From Planctomycetota bacterium (GTDB taxonomy: Bacteria; Planctomycetota; UBA1135; UBA2386): DNA of 64,000 nucleotides. The DNA lies in NCBI GenBank assembly GCA_014192625.1, contig BJHM01000023.1, positions 1-64,000 on the forward strand, written 5' to 3'. The notes under the pieces are model-generated. The model saw only the letters and a list, made by a program, of their open reading frames with translations. It did no database searches and was not told the origin of the DNA. A program made the translations under genes and the position numbers. This document shows, in pieces, positions 52,101 to 60,770 of the stretch (position 1 is the first letter of the stretch; each line of letters starts with the position of its first letter).

Positions 52101-53798
52101 TTAGAAGCGCCAGGCAGCAAGCTCGCCGATCGGGACTATGTGAGGACTCAGTGCCGCGCGCACATAGGCAATCGGGATTGCGTTCTGCTGCAATACGGCA
52201 TCGTGAAACTGTTTCTCCGTGAGCGAGCCGCTGCCGACCAATTCCTTCTGCAGTGCGCGCAACTGCAGTCCGCCCAGCAAATAGGCGCACTGGTAAAGCG
52301 GTGAATAGGCACCGCCGATCGAACGTCGCACTTCGCCTTCTGCCGCGGCGCGTTCGTGACCGACTCGCAAAATCAGGTATTCAACGCATTCCTGAGCGGT
52401 TAGGCGGCCGAGGTGGAAGTTGAGTGAGAAAATGATCCGCGCGCAGCGGTGCTTCCGCCAATAGAGCGCGCCTACTTTGTCCTCGGCGGTCTTGTGCAGG
52501 CCTAGGTCGTAGAACCGCATTTCCCAGTAGAGTGCCCAGCCCTCGATCCAGAATGGCGTCTCGAACATCGCGCGGTGGGGCCGCCAACGTTCCTGCATGT
52601 ATTCCTGCAGCCAGTGGCCTGGGATTAGTTCATGGAAGACCGTCGCACGGCAGAAGTGCTCGTTGTTGCTGCGTAGGCTCTGCAGCTTTTCTTGGTGCGT
52701 CATGTCGTCTGTCGGAAATGACACTTGGATCGTGTTGCCGCCGAGAAAGAACGGATTCACCTTTTGCGCCGCTTTTGACATCATGCTCATGCGCCAGCAC
52801 TCGGTGGCGAGTGGCGGCAACGTGAGCAAGTCGCGTTCGGTCAAAAACTGCTCTGCCTCGTGCGCGAGCTTTTGGATCAGCTGCGGTTGTTCGCCGGGCG
52901 CAACGTGGCGTTGCTTTACCAGCTCCATCGCCTGCTGCCAGTTGGTGCCGCAGCCGAGTGTCTTGCTTGCCTTCTCCATTTCGGCATCGCACCAACTGAA
53001 CTCGCGCTCCGCGATTGCGATCAGTTCTGCTGGCGTGTAGGGGATCTGCTCATGTTGCAGTTCCGTGCGCAATGCTGCTTCGCCAATCGGCTGGCCAGGG
53101 AGCGTGTTGTCTTGGTTGCGTGCGGTGATGAGGCGCTGCTCGATGGCGTTGCGCCAATGCTGCTGTGCTGCGTCATATTCCTGCCAAGGCTTTCGCGCCC
53201 ACCAGGAGAACAGCGGGTCGTAGCCGTCGTAGAAACGAAACCATGCGGAGCACGCGTGGTGTAATTGCTGCAAGCTATCGGTCGCCGTGCTCGCAGTCGG
53301 AATCGAGAGGCTGTCGAACTCGCCGTTCGCCAGCTGTCTTTCTGCTGCTTGCAGAGCGGTCGCCGCCTGCGTGAGCAACATAGCCGCCGCCTCGCCGTCG
53401 ATGGTTTCGAGCCGCCGTCGCTTTTCGCATGCACGGATCAGTGGCGCAGCGTGCGGCAAGAGCGGCGCCGCAGCCTTGTTATTAGTTGCAGTTTGGTCGA
53501 GCAGGGCGAGCTGATGCTTACAGTGACCGATGCACAACTGCAGGTCGATGCGTCCGTCGCGCCCCAGCTTGCTGCCGTCCACCTGCGAAAGCTCCGTGAG
53601 CTTCTGGGTCAGGTAGCTGTTCATGCGCTGCCAGCACTCCGTCGACAAGGGCACGTCGTAGCGGCGTGTTAGGTCGCGCAAATCGGCTGCTAAGTCGCGC
53701 ACCTGCTGCTCAAACGGCCCGCCAGGCGGCGATTGTCCGGATAGATGCAGGTTTTGCAGCAAGCATGGCAACAGGAGCACGAGCAAGCGGTTTGACAT
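52101..53798 (-). CDS. Exported DUF885 family metallopeptidase-like protein
   Basis: A 565-residue, mostly helical protein with a signal peptide (RLLVLLLPCLLQNLHLSG). The DUF885 landmarks are NTIQVSFPTDDM, the zinc motif FHELIPGHWLQEYM, FWIEGWALYWEMRFYDLG and YLILRVGHERAAAEGEVRRS. HELIPGH is a variant of HExxH with one extra residue, normal for this family. Substrates are not well known. The ATG at 53798 stands 107 bases from the divergent Nth-like gene. The 115 bases between its stop and the HMA gene start contain nothing obvious. Confidence 0.85.
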   Translation of the reverse strand: MSNRLLVLLLPCLLQNLHLSGQSPPGGPFEQQVRDLAADLRDLTRRYDVPLSTECWQRMNSYLTQKLTELSQVDGSKLGRDGRIDLQLCIGHCKHQLALLDQTATNNKAAAPLLPHAAPLIRACEKRRRLETIDGEAAAMLLTQAATALQAAERQLANGEFDSLSIPTASTATDSLQQLHHACSAWFRFYDGYDPLFSWWARKPWQEYDAAQQHWRNAIEQRLITARNQDNTLPGQPIGEAALRTELQHEQIPYTPAELIAIAEREFSWCDAEMEKASKTLGCGTNWQQAMELVKQRHVAPGEQPQLIQKLAHEAEQFLTERDLLTLPPLATECWRMSMMSKAAQKVNPFFLGGNTIQVSFPTDDMTHQEKLQSLRSNNEHFCRATVFHELIPGHWLQEYMQERWRPHRAMFETPFWIEGWALYWEMRFYDLGLHKTAEDKVGALYWRKHRCARIIFSLNFHLGRLTAQECVEYLILRVGHERAAAEGEVRRSIGGAYSPLYQCAYLLGGLQLRALQKELVGSGSLTEKQFHDAVLQQNAIPIAYVRAALSPHIVPIGELAAWRF

Positions 53799-53905
53799 TG
53801 GCTTTATCCTACGAGGGATTGGACGGTCGTTCGCCGTTTGCCGCGCTTTGCGACGGGGCTGCTGCCTTTCGTGCGACTGGTCTGCGCCGGTCGCGTGGCT
53901 AGTAT

Positions 53906-54616
53906 GTGCGGGTGACGCGCTTGTCTCGATTGCAAAAGTGTCTGGTTGCGCTTGCGGAGCATCAAGGTGTGCTCCCGAGTAGTCCCCCGCGTGATCCGTG
54001 GACCGCGATCCTGTTTCACAACGTAGTGCCAGCTACCGAGGAGGCCCGGCGTGGGCGTGCGTTTTTGTTGCTCGAACAGGAGACAGGCTTTTTGGCCGAA
54101 CGGATCGCCGGTGTTGGCGACGTAAAAATGCGCGCGATCTGTGGCACCACCGCTTCTTCAGATGTGCAAATCGATGCGCTGCGCGTTTGCGCCGCATGCT
54201 TCTCCGAAGTCGGCGACCCGCGTGATTTGGTGCGGCTGCCGTTCAACGAGGCCATGGCTTCGTTGCAGCGGTTTCCCGGCATCCATCCTGCCATGGCAGC
54301 GCATTTGCTCCTGCTCGCAGGACATCACTCCAGGTTGGCGTTCGACTTCTTCGCGCTGCGGACGATTGTTCGCATCGGCTATGGGCTCGACGAAAACGCC
54401 GGCAACTACGGTCAGCACCTCGACCCCTTCGTGCAGCACGAGTCTGCGGTGGAGGCAGCCGAACTGGAACTCGACGAAGGCGATGATTTGCGTATTGATG
54501 CAACGTTGCGTCTGCGCCAGCTGGGGATTGATTTGTGCACCAAGCGGCCGCAGTGCGCGCGCTGCCCGATCAGGAATCAATGCGATCTGCCGAGGCTGAT
54601 CGGTAAAAACCGCTAG
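53906..54616 (+). CDS. Endonuclease III-like HhH-GPD protein with Fe-S loop, catalytic Lys missing
   Basis: A 236-residue helical protein of the Nth group. The C-terminal cysteine cluster CTKRPQCARCPIRNQC fits a 4Fe-4S loop with one residue less than usual in the first gap. The helix-hairpin-helix is altered: the usual LPGVGRKTA reads FPGIHPAMAAHLLLL, so the lyase lysine is missing. The aspartate region AVDTH reads AFDFFALRTIVRIG, keeping one Asp. It may bind or cut damaged DNA as a monofunctional glycosylase or serve another role. Start is GTG 53906. Confidence 0.75.
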   Translation: MRVTRLSRLQKCLVALAEHQGVLPSSPPRDPWTAILFHNVVPATEEARRGRAFLLLEQETGFLAERIAGVGDVKMRAICGTTASSDVQIDALRVCAACFSEVGDPRDLVRLPFNEAMASLQRFPGIHPAMAAHLLLLAGHHSRLAFDFFALRTIVRIGYGLDENAGNYGQHLDPFVQHESAVEAAELELDEGDDLRIDATLRLRQLGIDLCTKRPQCARCPIRNQCDLPRLIGKNR

Positions 54617-55119
54617 TGAGCAAGGTGTGCGGCACTCGAGCCGCTGCCATGGGCTCCATTTGCCGAACGCAGTTTCTCCAGTGGGCCTTTTTTGTTACTA
54701 GGATAGCAGCGTCAGAACTGGTGCTCGGTCGGCTGCTCCTGCACGGCTTCACCAAAGCGGCGGCAATGCCGTGGCACTTTGCTCTTCAACTGCCGCAGCA
54801 GCCAGTTGCGTGTCTGGACATGCCGACGCGGGCCGCAGCTTTATCTTTACAGAGTAAAGCGGCGGGTCTCAGGGAGGCGTTTTCCGGGCTGTCGGCTTCC
54901 AATGATTGAAGAGCTCGTGCTGCTGCCAGCTCGGCTCAATTTGGTGTCGGGGGTGGGAGGGGCGTTACTTTTTGTTCCTCGGCGAAAGCCGGTCGCCAGC
55001 ACTGCGAACACGAACATCAAGTGGCTATTTCATTGCTACTTGATTAGCACTGGAGAACCAGCTTTCAAATGGCTGGCAAACCGATAAAATCGGCACCGAG
55101 CAAGGTGTGGTCCACGCTA
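54617..55119. other. Intergenic region upstream of TlpA-like copy 2
   Basis: A 503-base region on which I find no gene with domain signal. Short open frames begin just after the Nth-like stop but show no consistent coding bias. The A/T-richer part at 55010-55060 is a likely promoter zone for the selenoprotein gene; I could not fix boxes. Confidence 0.4.
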
Positions 55120-56265
55120 ATGAGGCGAATGAGAAAAGCCCTAGTGCTATCCGCAGTATGGATTTCAAGTCTGCTTGGTGCCCAGAGCGGAAAGGCGCCT
55201 GCCGCCGGATCTGGTTTTGCAGCGCAGCAAGCACTGGTTGCCGAATACCAAGCTTTGGTCAGGAACTATCAGGCAGAGGATCAGAAAATCGCCAAGTCAG
55301 AACCTTGGCAGCGCGCGCTGGCCTTGGATGACAAGGCTGCTTTGGTGGCGCTGCGCGCAACGCTGAAGCCTGTCGACCGGGAAGTCTTTGCTGCGCGCGC
55401 GTTGGCCAAGGCTTTGCAAATGGCAGGCGATGAGGCCGTGCCGCTTTACTGCCAGGCGGTGATCTTTGGCGGTAGATCACTGGCCAGCCGTTCTGCATTG
55501 GCTGCGATTACCGCTAGCCACATGAAGAGTTCGCAACTCTGGCTCCTGCTTGAGAACGCGATGGACCTGTCGCGGGCGGTCAGTAAAGCCGAGGCAAGTT
55601 CGTTTTTAGAAGTTTTGATCGCAGGAAATCCCGACCCCAAAGTTTCAGCGTGGGCAATGTACTGGCGCAGCCTGCAGCTAAATGGCCCCAATGCCAAGCC
55701 AGAAGAACAGCTGCGTTCTGCGTCTTTGCAGAAGCAAGCAGCGCAATTGTCGATCGGCACCGCGCTCGGCGCAAAGATCGCGGCGCCGCGCTTTTTGCGT
55801 GAACGGTTGCAGGTTGGCATGACTGCACCTGACATCGAAGGCGTGGACACAGATGGCACCACGTTCAAACTTAGTGACTACCTCGGCAAGGTTGTGGTCC
55901 TCGACTACTGGGGATTCTGGTGAGGCCCTTGCCGAGCCATGATCCCACACGAGCGGTCGCTCGTAGCATTATTGAAGGACGAGCCATTCGCGCTAATTGG
56001 CATCAACAGCGACAGGGATCTAGTTGAATATCGTAATCAGGCTACTTTGCAGGGCGTTACCTGGCGTTCTTTCTGGTGCGGCGAGAGTGGCACGGATGGG
56101 CTGATACCAACCGCTTGGAACGTCACCAACTGGCCGACGGTCTATGTGATCGATGTAAATGGCGTGATCCGCTTCAAAGATGTCCGCGAGGAGGCCTTGA
56201 CGGCGGCTGTGCAAAGCTTGCTCGCTACGTTGAAGTCTGGCAACGCGGCGAGTCCCAAGAAGTAG
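55120..56265 (+). CDS. TlpA-like thioredoxin-fold selenoprotein, copy 2 (TGA read as Sec268)
   Basis: Read through TGA 55921-55923 this is a 381-residue exported protein: signal peptide (KALVLSAVWISSLLGAQ), about 200 helical residues, then the TlpA domain with VGMTAPDIEGVDTDGTTFKL, VVVLDYWGFW-U-GPCRAMIP, HERSLVALL, WNVTNWPTVYVIDVNGVIRF. Sec replaces the first Cys of WCGPC; Cys271 is the second. It shares FWGFW-U-GPCRAMIPHERSL with copy 1 at 42896-44197 but differs strongly in the helical part, so the recoded codon has been kept over long divergence. The hairpin loop GGUC lies at the same distance. Stop is TAG. Start ATG 55120 or 55129. Confidence 0.9.
55949..55964 (+). promoter_or_regulatory. 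Candidate SECIS hairpin, TlpA-like copy 2
   Basis: ACGAGC pairs with GCUCGU around the loop GGUC, loop beginning 32 bases after the TGA, the same as in copy 1. A U-G pair in copy 1 is a C-G pair here, so pairing is kept despite the base change. Confidence 0.72.
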
Positions 56266-56718
56266 TCCACCAGCGTCTGGTGATCAAAGCAGAGGCATAG
56301 CGTTTTTTTGGTTTTACCGGTTGCTCGAAAATCAAATCGCACATTTGTGTATTTTTGAGACCGGCACCGCTGGACTCGGACCGGGTTTTTTTTTCGATGC
56401 TTGGCACGCGAGGTTGAAGATTGCGTGATCCCTCCATGGCAGCTGTGTAGTGCCGGCAGAAAGAGTCAATGATATGGGCTTGCTGATACCAACCGCGAAC
56501 AGCCGACGGATCATTATTATGATTTTGCGAGCGTAAAATCGTTGCGAGCAATGATTGGCATTGCGACAAATGCGATTGAAAATAATGCCAACAAAAAGCC
56601 TGAGCTAGCGGTTTAAAGCCAACCGTAATCTCTTACGATTTTGCCCGTGGGTTATTGTTCAGGTAAGGAAGCGGGACCTATTTCCCGGCGTTTATTTTGT
56701 GTTACCGGAGAGCTATTT
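56266..56718. other. A/T-richer intergenic region
   Basis: A 453-base region. A small hairpin (CACCAG-CGT-CTGGTG, 56268-56282) follows the selenoprotein stop, and a GC-rich imperfect hairpin followed by nine T residues (T run 56386-56394) could terminate it. The remainder is A/T-richer than the window and probably carries the promoter of the PPC-domain gene. No gene seen. Confidence 0.45.
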
Positions 56719-58617
56719 ATGAAGAACCTTATTTTTGTTGCCATGGCCGGCTTGCTGGCCACTGTTGCCTCGGCTCAGTCTGGCTCGTTCCAGACTTGGA
56801 TCCATGCGCGATATCCCGATCCCAGCCGTGTTACTGTTCAAACTGTTCTGCATGATGCCAGCATTGCTGGTATTGCCCAGACAGCGGTACAGCAGCAGGC
56901 GCTGAAGCAAGCACTGCTTGCTTTGCAGTCGAAAGGTCGCGCGGGCCGAACGTTCCTTGCAGTAGATAGTCCAGCCGCGATGCCATTCTCTGATGTCGGC
57001 TCAGACGTTATCAATGAGCATGAGTTTAATGACTCGTGGCGCTACGCGGATCAGATCAATGGCAGCGTAGTCGGTGGCGATTGCTCAAAGGCTGGCGACA
57101 TTGACAGCTGGGGCTTTACCTCGACTGGCAGCTTCTACAGCATCGACGTGCAGGCCCAAGGCGGTTCGGGTGGCATCACTGACTCGGTTCTCACACTGCG
57201 AAACAGCAAAGGTGACGTGATTGCGGTCAATGACAACTTCGGCAGCTCATTGCTTTCACAGGTCAACGTATTTCTGCCTGCGGGATCTTATTACGCCGAT
57301 GTAAGCGGGTTTTCGGGTAATACCGGTGGTATCTACCAGCTGTCGTTAGATACAGATAATGTTGCCATCCATTCGCTGGGCAACGCAGGCGGTGCCGGAC
57401 TCACGCAGGCTTCGAACTCAAATGCGACCCATGATGTATTTGAGGTGCAGGTTGCCGAAGGCCGCTTGCAATTGCATGTCGAGTCGATTTTTCACGACAC
57501 GCAACTCAAAGTTCAGCGCGCCGACGGTGTAACTATTTTTGCCAACGAAGATAGCTCGTTTGGTTTGGATGCGGCGGCGGATATCGATCTACTTGCTGGC
57601 ACTTACTTCATCTATGTGAACGAAGTAAATGGTGTTGCTGATTTGCCGTTCACGATCACTTACGCAAGCATTCCGCAGACTTTGAGCGATGTGATCCAGA
57701 CCAGCCTTGTCTCGGATTCCATCACCGGCGGTGAGTCGATGCGTCTTGTCAAAATCGACCTGAGCGCAAGTGCTGGACATGTCGAAATGACCACCTCGGG
57801 TGGGGCAGGTTTGCAGGTGTTCGACACTGTCATGGTCCTGCTCGACCGTGATCTTGACTTTCTTTGCGATGTCGATGACGATAACTCTAATAATCTGGCG
57901 CGTGGCTTATATAGCCGAATCGCAGTCAGCTTGCCGTCGTCAGTTTATTACGCTGCCGTCACTGGTTTCCCAGGTTCGATTGGTTCTTACAGTCTGAATA
58001 CTTCATCTTCGGCTTTTTCTCAGACTGGCACCTTGGCCTATGGCCCAGCTACTTCGCCAACCACGATTTCCGGGTTCGGCATAGTCAACACCTACTCCCT
58101 TGCCAACTCTACGCAGACTAGCGCCAGCTTTGTCGGTTCAGATTATTTCTTCACCTTCATCGGTAGCGATGGCCAACTTGCTAGCTGCCAAAGCGGGTCG
58201 ACTATTAATAGTCAGGCTGGTGAAATCCCGACTGGCGGAGGCTTTCTGTTGGTTTGGGATCGCTATAACTACACTGGTCCGCTCAACATCGCGATTACGC
58301 CAGCTCTGTCATTCAGCGGCTTATCTGTGATATCGCATGCCAAGGAAGGTGACTTGGTGTTTTACTTGGCAGAGTTTGGCATCGAAGCCGGCTCGCCAAT
58401 CAACTTCGGCTTCGGTGATTTTGGTTTCCTACTGCTGCCGTTGACTGAATACCTGGTGACTCTTGATGTCGGGTTGGCCAACGCCGAGGGTATTGACACT
58501 CTCTGGACGCCGCCAAGTTTCCCTTATGACGTAATGCTCCAGACGCTGGAACTGCATACTGGCGTGAATTGGGTTCCCCCAGCGGTTGCTACTTGGCGCA
58601 ACATGATTCGACTGTGA
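56719..58617 (+). CDS. Secreted PPC-domain protein of unknown function
   Basis: A 632-residue exported protein (MKNLIFVAMAGLLATVASAQ) with GGAG eight bases before the ATG. Residues about 95-210 are a bacterial pre-peptidase C-terminal (PPC/DVUA0089) domain: NEHEFNDSWRYADQINGSV, DIDSWGFTSTGSFYSIDVQA, VNDNFGSSLLSQVNVFLPAGSYYADVSG. Two more units with similar strands (YFIYVNEVNGVADLPFTITY; VYYAAVTGFPGSIGSYSL) follow, then a C-terminal beta module. No protease domain is present, so the PPC units probably serve in binding or surface display. The gene is more A/T-rich than its neighbours and ends at a strong terminator. Confidence 0.82.
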   Translation: MKNLIFVAMAGLLATVASAQSGSFQTWIHARYPDPSRVTVQTVLHDASIAGIAQTAVQQQALKQALLALQSKGRAGRTFLAVDSPAAMPFSDVGSDVINEHEFNDSWRYADQINGSVVGGDCSKAGDIDSWGFTSTGSFYSIDVQAQGGSGGITDSVLTLRNSKGDVIAVNDNFGSSLLSQVNVFLPAGSYYADVSGFSGNTGGIYQLSLDTDNVAIHSLGNAGGAGLTQASNSNATHDVFEVQVAEGRLQLHVESIFHDTQLKVQRADGVTIFANEDSSFGLDAAADIDLLAGTYFIYVNEVNGVADLPFTITYASIPQTLSDVIQTSLVSDSITGGESMRLVKIDLSASAGHVEMTTSGGAGLQVFDTVMVLLDRDLDFLCDVDDDNSNNLARGLYSRIAVSLPSSVYYAAVTGFPGSIGSYSLNTSSSAFSQTGTLAYGPATSPTTISGFGIVNTYSLANSTQTSASFVGSDYFFTFIGSDGQLASCQSGSTINSQAGEIPTGGGFLLVWDRYNYTGPLNIAITPALSFSGLSVISHAKEGDLVFYLAEFGIEAGSPINFGFGDFGFLLLPLTEYLVTLDVGLANAEGIDTLWTPPSFPYDVMLQTLELHTGVNWVPPAVATWRNMIRL

Positions 58618-58682
58618 TCTGAAAGCTACTATACGAATTCTCTGCACGGCAAACGCTGCTTCTCCGGGCAGCAAAGCCACAG

Positions 58683-58718
58683 CCCTGCCCTCCGCTTGTT
58701 GCGGAGGGCAGGGTTTTT
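58683..58718 (+). terminator. Rho-independent terminator after the PPC-domain gene
   Basis: A perfect 13-base stem (CCCTGCCCTCCGC with its complement) around loop TTGTT, followed by five T residues. It ends 65-100 bases after the stop codon. It is the clearest intrinsic terminator in the window. Confidence 0.93.
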
Positions 58719-58745
58719 CGTTGGTATATCAAGCGGAATGTATTC

Positions 58746-59225
58746 TTAGGGAATCAGGTGAGCTTTCACGCGCTGCCAATAGATTTGGGTGGCGGGTTTA
58801 TCTGGGCCGCGTGGCCCGCCGTTGTGGACACGTGCGATTGTTTCTGCATTGCCGGATTGCCATGCTTCTTTGGCATGCCGCTGCATGTAAGCCCGCACGA
58901 TTTGTTCGGCATAGGCGCTCTGCCGGCAATCCTGATACGTGCCACCCAGTTGTGGTTTTTCGGCTATCGCATCGACCCAGTAGCTGAGATGGATTTGGTA
59001 GATTCCAATAGCTCTCCCTTGGTCGCCGTCCGGAGCGTTTTCGCGGTCGCTTGATTCGACTTCTCGGATCGCCCGCAGTATCTGGTCGATCGGCCAATTG
59101 CGGGTCGAATCATTGGTTGCCTTCATTACAAATGGCAGCAGTATCGTGACCAGTAGGAAAGGCCCAAACGCGGTCATCAGTGCCCGCAGTGACGATGCGT
59201 CAGTGCTTACCTTGCGTAAGGCCAT
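58746..59225 (-). CDS. Membrane-anchored destabilase (i-type) lysozyme-like protein
   Basis: A 159-residue protein with one N-terminal hydrophobic helix (AFGPFLLVTILLPFVM) and a lysozyme-fold domain. It matches invertebrate-type lysozymes in order: ILRAIREVESSD (catalytic Glu57 candidate), GRAIGIYQIHLSYWVDAI, CRQSAYAEQIVRAYMQRH, IARVHNGGPRG and QIYWQRVKAHL. Most of the disulfide cysteines of the animal proteins are missing. Asp66 or Asp68 could be the second acid. It probably cleaves peptidoglycan in the envelope and fits with the salvage cluster at 9-16 kb. Start ATG 59225. Confidence 0.78.
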   Translation of the reverse strand: MALRKVSTDASSLRALMTAFGPFLLVTILLPFVMKATNDSTRNWPIDQILRAIREVESSDRENAPDGDQGRAIGIYQIHLSYWVDAIAEKPQLGGTYQDCRQSAYAEQIVRAYMQRHAKEAWQSGNAETIARVHNGGPRGPDKPATQIYWQRVKAHLIP

Positions 59226-59439
59226 GCAACATGATCCTAGTTGTTCCTAGTCCGCTAGTTGCTCAACGGTATTGGCCAATCGCCTAACCTATTTGTTCAC
59301 GGCCCTTCGCTGTGCAACGGGAGTTGTTTTTTGTTGCCATTGCGGTGGGGCGCTGCATTGCCGGCCTGCTCGGTTCCAATCTTGGTTCTTAAAAAAGCAG
59401 TGACCGTGTTCTTTTTCCTACGACAAAGTGCTGCTTAGT

Positions 59440-60699
59440 TCAGTTTTGGCTCTGGTCCGACTCGTCTGCTTCATCCTTGGCAATCGGCAATATGCGAATG
59501 CGTTCGGCGCGCCGGTTGTTGGCCTTTGTTACGAGGAAGCGATAGTTGCGGTAGTCGATCTCTGCACCGGCATAAGGGACATCGCCTAGCTGTTCGGCGA
59601 CGAAGCCGGAGATCGTCTGGCTTTGGGTCTCCACTTCGGTTAGCCCGAGCTTGGTGAACACCTTGCGCGATTCTGCTGCACCGCGGCACAACAGGCTGCC
59701 ATCGGGGCGCGCGATCATATGCGGTTCGTCGTCGTCGAGTTCATCCTGAATTTCGCCGACGATTTCTTCCAGCACGTCTTCGAGGGTGACTAGGCCTTGG
59801 GTAGCACCATACTCGTCGACCACTAACGCCATGTGTCGCTTCTCTTTTTGGAACGAGCGCAACAGGTGGTTGAGCTTTGCAGTCTCCGGCACGACGACCA
59901 ACGGCACCAACAAGTCATTCCAGTCGACGGTTGCGTGATAACGCAGGTGGAACAGCAGTTCCTTGGTCAAGATTACGCCGCTGGTTTGATCCAACTCACC
60001 GGTAGCCGTAAATGGAAACCGGCTGTGGCCGGTGCGGTGCACGAGTTCAATATTCTCCTGCATCGTGCGGTTGCCGGATAGGTATGCGACACGATGACGC
60101 GGCAGCATGACTTCTCGTACCCGGGTTTCGCGTAAGCGGGTGGCATTGGCGATCAGGCCTGCGGTGAGCGCGCCGAATGCGCCTTGGGCCTGTCCCGTGG
60201 TTGCCAGGAGCCGAATCTCTTCGAGGGAGGCATCAGCGGGCTTGCTGCCGGGGCCGACTAACTGCGAGACCAAGCGAGTGACCATGAGAACCGGCCTTAG
60301 ACAGATGATCATCACGCGAATCGCATGAGCTGCAGGCACCGCCAGTGCGTTTGCGTGCACCACGCCCATGGTTTTTGGCGCGATCTCAGCGAACAGCAGG
60401 ATCACGATGGTTAGTAATGCGATGAACCAGCTTTCTGAGTTGTCCGGGAATGCGATCAGGTAAGCACCGACGGCGATCGATGGACCCGCGACATTGGCGA
60501 TGGTGTTGAGCACCAGGATTGCCGCGATCGGCGCGTCCGGCTGCTTCTTCCAAGCACTCAGCCAAGTGCCGGCACGGCTGCCTTTGGCAACGAGCGCTTC
60601 GATTCGCGTCGGCGACACGCTGTAGAGCGTTGCTTCGGAAATCGAGCACACAAATGCGAACACAATCGCGAACGCAACAGAAAGGACTAAAAGCAGCAT
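59440..60699 (-). CDS. CorC/HlyC family protein with CNNM and CBS domains
   Basis: A 419-residue membrane protein. Residues 1-150 form the CNNM/DUF21 transmembrane domain (LVLSVAFAIVFAFVCSISEATLYSVSPTRIEALV, GPSIAVGAYLIAFP). Two CBS domains follow (VMLPRHRVAYLSGNRTMQE; LVVDEYGATQGLVTLEDVLEEIVGEI), then a CorC_HlyC domain ending SGFVAEQLGDVPYAGAEIDY. Homologues export magnesium or cobalt with sodium. ATG 60699 is used because the upstream part of the open frame runs into a hairpin between this gene and fadE. Confidence 0.9.
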   Translation of the reverse strand: MLLLVLSVAFAIVFAFVCSISEATLYSVSPTRIEALVAKGSRAGTWLSAWKKQPDAPIAAILVLNTIANVAGPSIAVGAYLIAFPDNSESWFIALLTIVILLFAEIAPKTMGVVHANALAVPAAHAIRVMIICLRPVLMVTRLVSQLVGPGSKPADASLEEIRLLATTGQAQGAFGALTAGLIANATRLRETRVREVMLPRHRVAYLSGNRTMQENIELVHRTGHSRFPFTATGELDQTSGVILTKELLFHLRYHATVDWNDLLVPLVVVPETAKLNHLLRSFQKEKRHMALVVDEYGATQGLVTLEDVLEEIVGEIQDELDDDEPHMIARPDGSLLCRGAAESRKVFTKLGLTEVETQSQTISGFVAEQLGDVPYAGAEIDYRNYRFLVTKANNRRAERIRILPIAKDEADESDQSQN

Positions 60700-60721
60700 G
60701 GCTTGGTCGTGTGGAAACGAC

Positions 60722-60745
60722 GACAGGCACCATAGGGTGCCTGTC
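60722..60745 (-). terminator. Hairpin between fadE and the CorC-family gene
   Basis: GACAGGCACC pairs with GGTGCCTGTC (ten pairs) around a four-base loop, 26 bases past the fadE stop. There is no T run, so termination may be partial; it may also protect the fadE message end. Confidence 0.55.
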
Positions 60746-60770
60746 ACATTCGAGCCACAGTCTGTTCCGA

